Positions 63,308 to 64,000 of a DNA stretch of 64,000 nucleotides are shown here, piece by piece; within the stretch, counting starts at the first letter, position 1, and every line of letters begins with the position of its first letter. The notes under the pieces are model-generated. The model worked only from the letters and a program-made list of their open reading frames with translations, was not told the DNA's origin and searched no databases. This stretch comes from Devosia sp. GTDB lineage: Bacteria; Pseudomonadota; Alphaproteobacteria; Rhizobiales; Devosiaceae. The stretch lies in assembly GCF_017744655.1 (NCBI RefSeq), contig NZ_JAGIAW010000001.1, positions 1,054,001 through 1,118,000 on the forward strand, given 5' to 3'. A program made the translations under genes and the position numbers.

Positions 63308-63943
63308 ATGGCCCGCCCTACCGATCCCTTTGACATCGAGGTGACGCCCGAGCTGATCGTTCGGGCCTATCGCGCCGGCATCTTTCCCATGGCGGAAGAT
63401 GCGGCGGATGAGGACCTGTTCTGGGTGAGCCCGGAAATGCGCGGGATCATGCCGCTCGACGGCTTTCACGCGTCGAAGAGCCTCAGGAAGGCCATGCGGA
63501 AATCGGGGTGGGATATTCGCGTCGATAGTGATTGGGACGGGATTATCGAAGGCTGCGCGACGGTGGGCGAGGATCGTTCGACGACCTGGATCAATGGGAC
63601 GATCCGGGCGGTCTATGGCGAGCTGTTTCGGCGGGGCGTGGCGCATACGGTGGAAATCTGGGACGGCGGCGACCTTGTGGGCGGGCTTTATGGGCTGGCT
63701 ATTGGCGGAGCGTTTTTTGGGGAATCCATGTTTCATCGGCGCACCGATGCCAGCAAGATGGCGATGGCGCATCTGGTGGAGCGGCTGAATGTCGGGGGAT
63801 TTCAACTGCTCGATACTCAATTCGTGACGCCGCATCTGGCTTCGCTCGGCGGGATCGAGATTCCGCGGGCCGACTACGAAGACAAGCTGGCGCAGGCGCT
63901 GGCGGTTACGGGGAATTGGGGAGCGTTGGATGAATCCGCGTGA
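63308..63943 (+). CDS. aat: Leucyl/phenylalanyl-tRNA-protein transferase
   Basis: Adds Leu or Phe to N-terminal Lys or Arg of proteins, creating substrates for ClpS-ClpAP. 211 residues: an N-terminal TPELIVRAYRAGIFPMAEDA, WVSPEMRGIMPLDGFHASKSLRK, TTWINGTIRAVYGELFRRGVAHTVEIWDGGDLVGGLYGLAIGGAFFGESMFHRRTDASKMAM and a C-terminal GFQLLDTQFVTPHLASLGGIEIPRADY, all family hallmarks. A following frame starts 14 bases before the stop. Confidence 0.96.
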   Translation: MARPTDPFDIEVTPELIVRAYRAGIFPMAEDAADEDLFWVSPEMRGIMPLDGFHASKSLRKAMRKSGWDIRVDSDWDGIIEGCATVGEDRSTTWINGTIRAVYGELFRRGVAHTVEIWDGGDLVGGLYGLAIGGAFFGESMFHRRTDASKMAMAHLVERLNVGGFQLLDTQFVTPHLASLGGIEIPRADYEDKLAQALAVTGNWGALDESA

Positions 63944-64000
63944 GCGACTGCCGCTGCAATTGAAAGCCTTGCAGGCGCGGGAATGGGAACCCATCACCAT
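63930..64000 (+). CDS. Start of an unidentified coding frame (truncated by window edge)
   Basis: ATG 63930 opens a frame reading MNPRERLPLQLKALQAREWEPIT to the window end, overlapping the aat stop by 14 bases. Third-position composition is coding-like but 23 codons are too few to name a family. In related genomes a DUF2155 gene often follows aat, but the visible part lacks the signal peptide expected of that family. Confidence 0.35.
   Translation, partial: MNPRERLPLQLKALQAREWEPIT

Overview
This window looks like chromosomal DNA of an alphaproteobacterium of the order Hyphomicrobiales. A Devosia-like genus is my best guess, but that is inference from gene order and repeat style. The evidence is high GC with strong G/C at third codon positions, many GTG and TTG starts, and classic alphaproteobacterial gene strings: tmk-holB-metG-tatD-MBL hydrolase, ppiD-trpE-trpG-trpD-trpC-moaC-moeA, aroQ-accB-accC-aat, and rne divergent from amidase-PBP1A. 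A predicted GGAAC-N17-CGTT (EcfG-type) promoter precedes csbD. No prophage, transposase, CRISPR array or plasmid module is visible. Almost everything is core metabolism, cell envelope, replication, translation or small regulatory pairs.

Layout. 1-8.4 kb: the end of parE, then a minus-strand run from rlpA and a D-Ala-D-Ala carboxypeptidase through tmk, holB, metG, tatD and a metallo-beta-lactamase-fold hydrolase. 8.4-9.6 kb: a small plus-strand operon of two microproteins (one with two CxxC pairs) coupled to an Rnk-like regulator. 9.6-12.3 kb: minus-strand folD, DUF1643, GrpB and a shikimate-kinase-like protein. 12.4-20.9 kb: DUF1801, GreA paralogue, a small secreted protein, AMP nucleosidase, CsbD, aquaporin, enolase with a medium-chain reductase, an epimerase and a VOC protein. 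21-27 kb: accessory-type pairs (rhodanese/FtrA, MHS transporter, DUF4169, HxlR/NmrA, an EEP-fold enzyme). 27-30 kb: pyrG, secG, tpiA. 30-38 kb: ppiD and the trp-moaC-moeA chain, whose stops and starts overlap. 38-48 kb: MFS, PPOX flavoprotein, clpA/clpS, a SPOR-tailed carboxypeptidase, MATE, azlC/azlD and tRNA-Leu(CAA). 48-60 kb: DUF4344 metallopeptidase, PBP1A, amidase, rne with a long leader, a WYL regulator/VOC pair, aminotransferase/GNAT and a DsbA-like protein. 60.7-64 kb: aroQ, accB, accC, aat and the start of another frame.

The least explained material is intergenic. Five families of palindromic repeats occur: A, a GAAA-loop hairpin present nine times; B, a cloverleaf-like element present three times; C, D and E, once each. 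Family D has perfect 37-bp arms. Three copies of A sit inside the trp operon. Other signals worth attention are the zinc-ribbon-like microprotein, an orphan minus-strand intrinsic terminator near amn, a tandem-hairpin leader before aroQ, an upstream frame overlapping the rne start, and the EcfG-type promoter of csbD. I found no clearly undescribed multi-gene system. The microprotein/Rnk operon is the nearest candidate.
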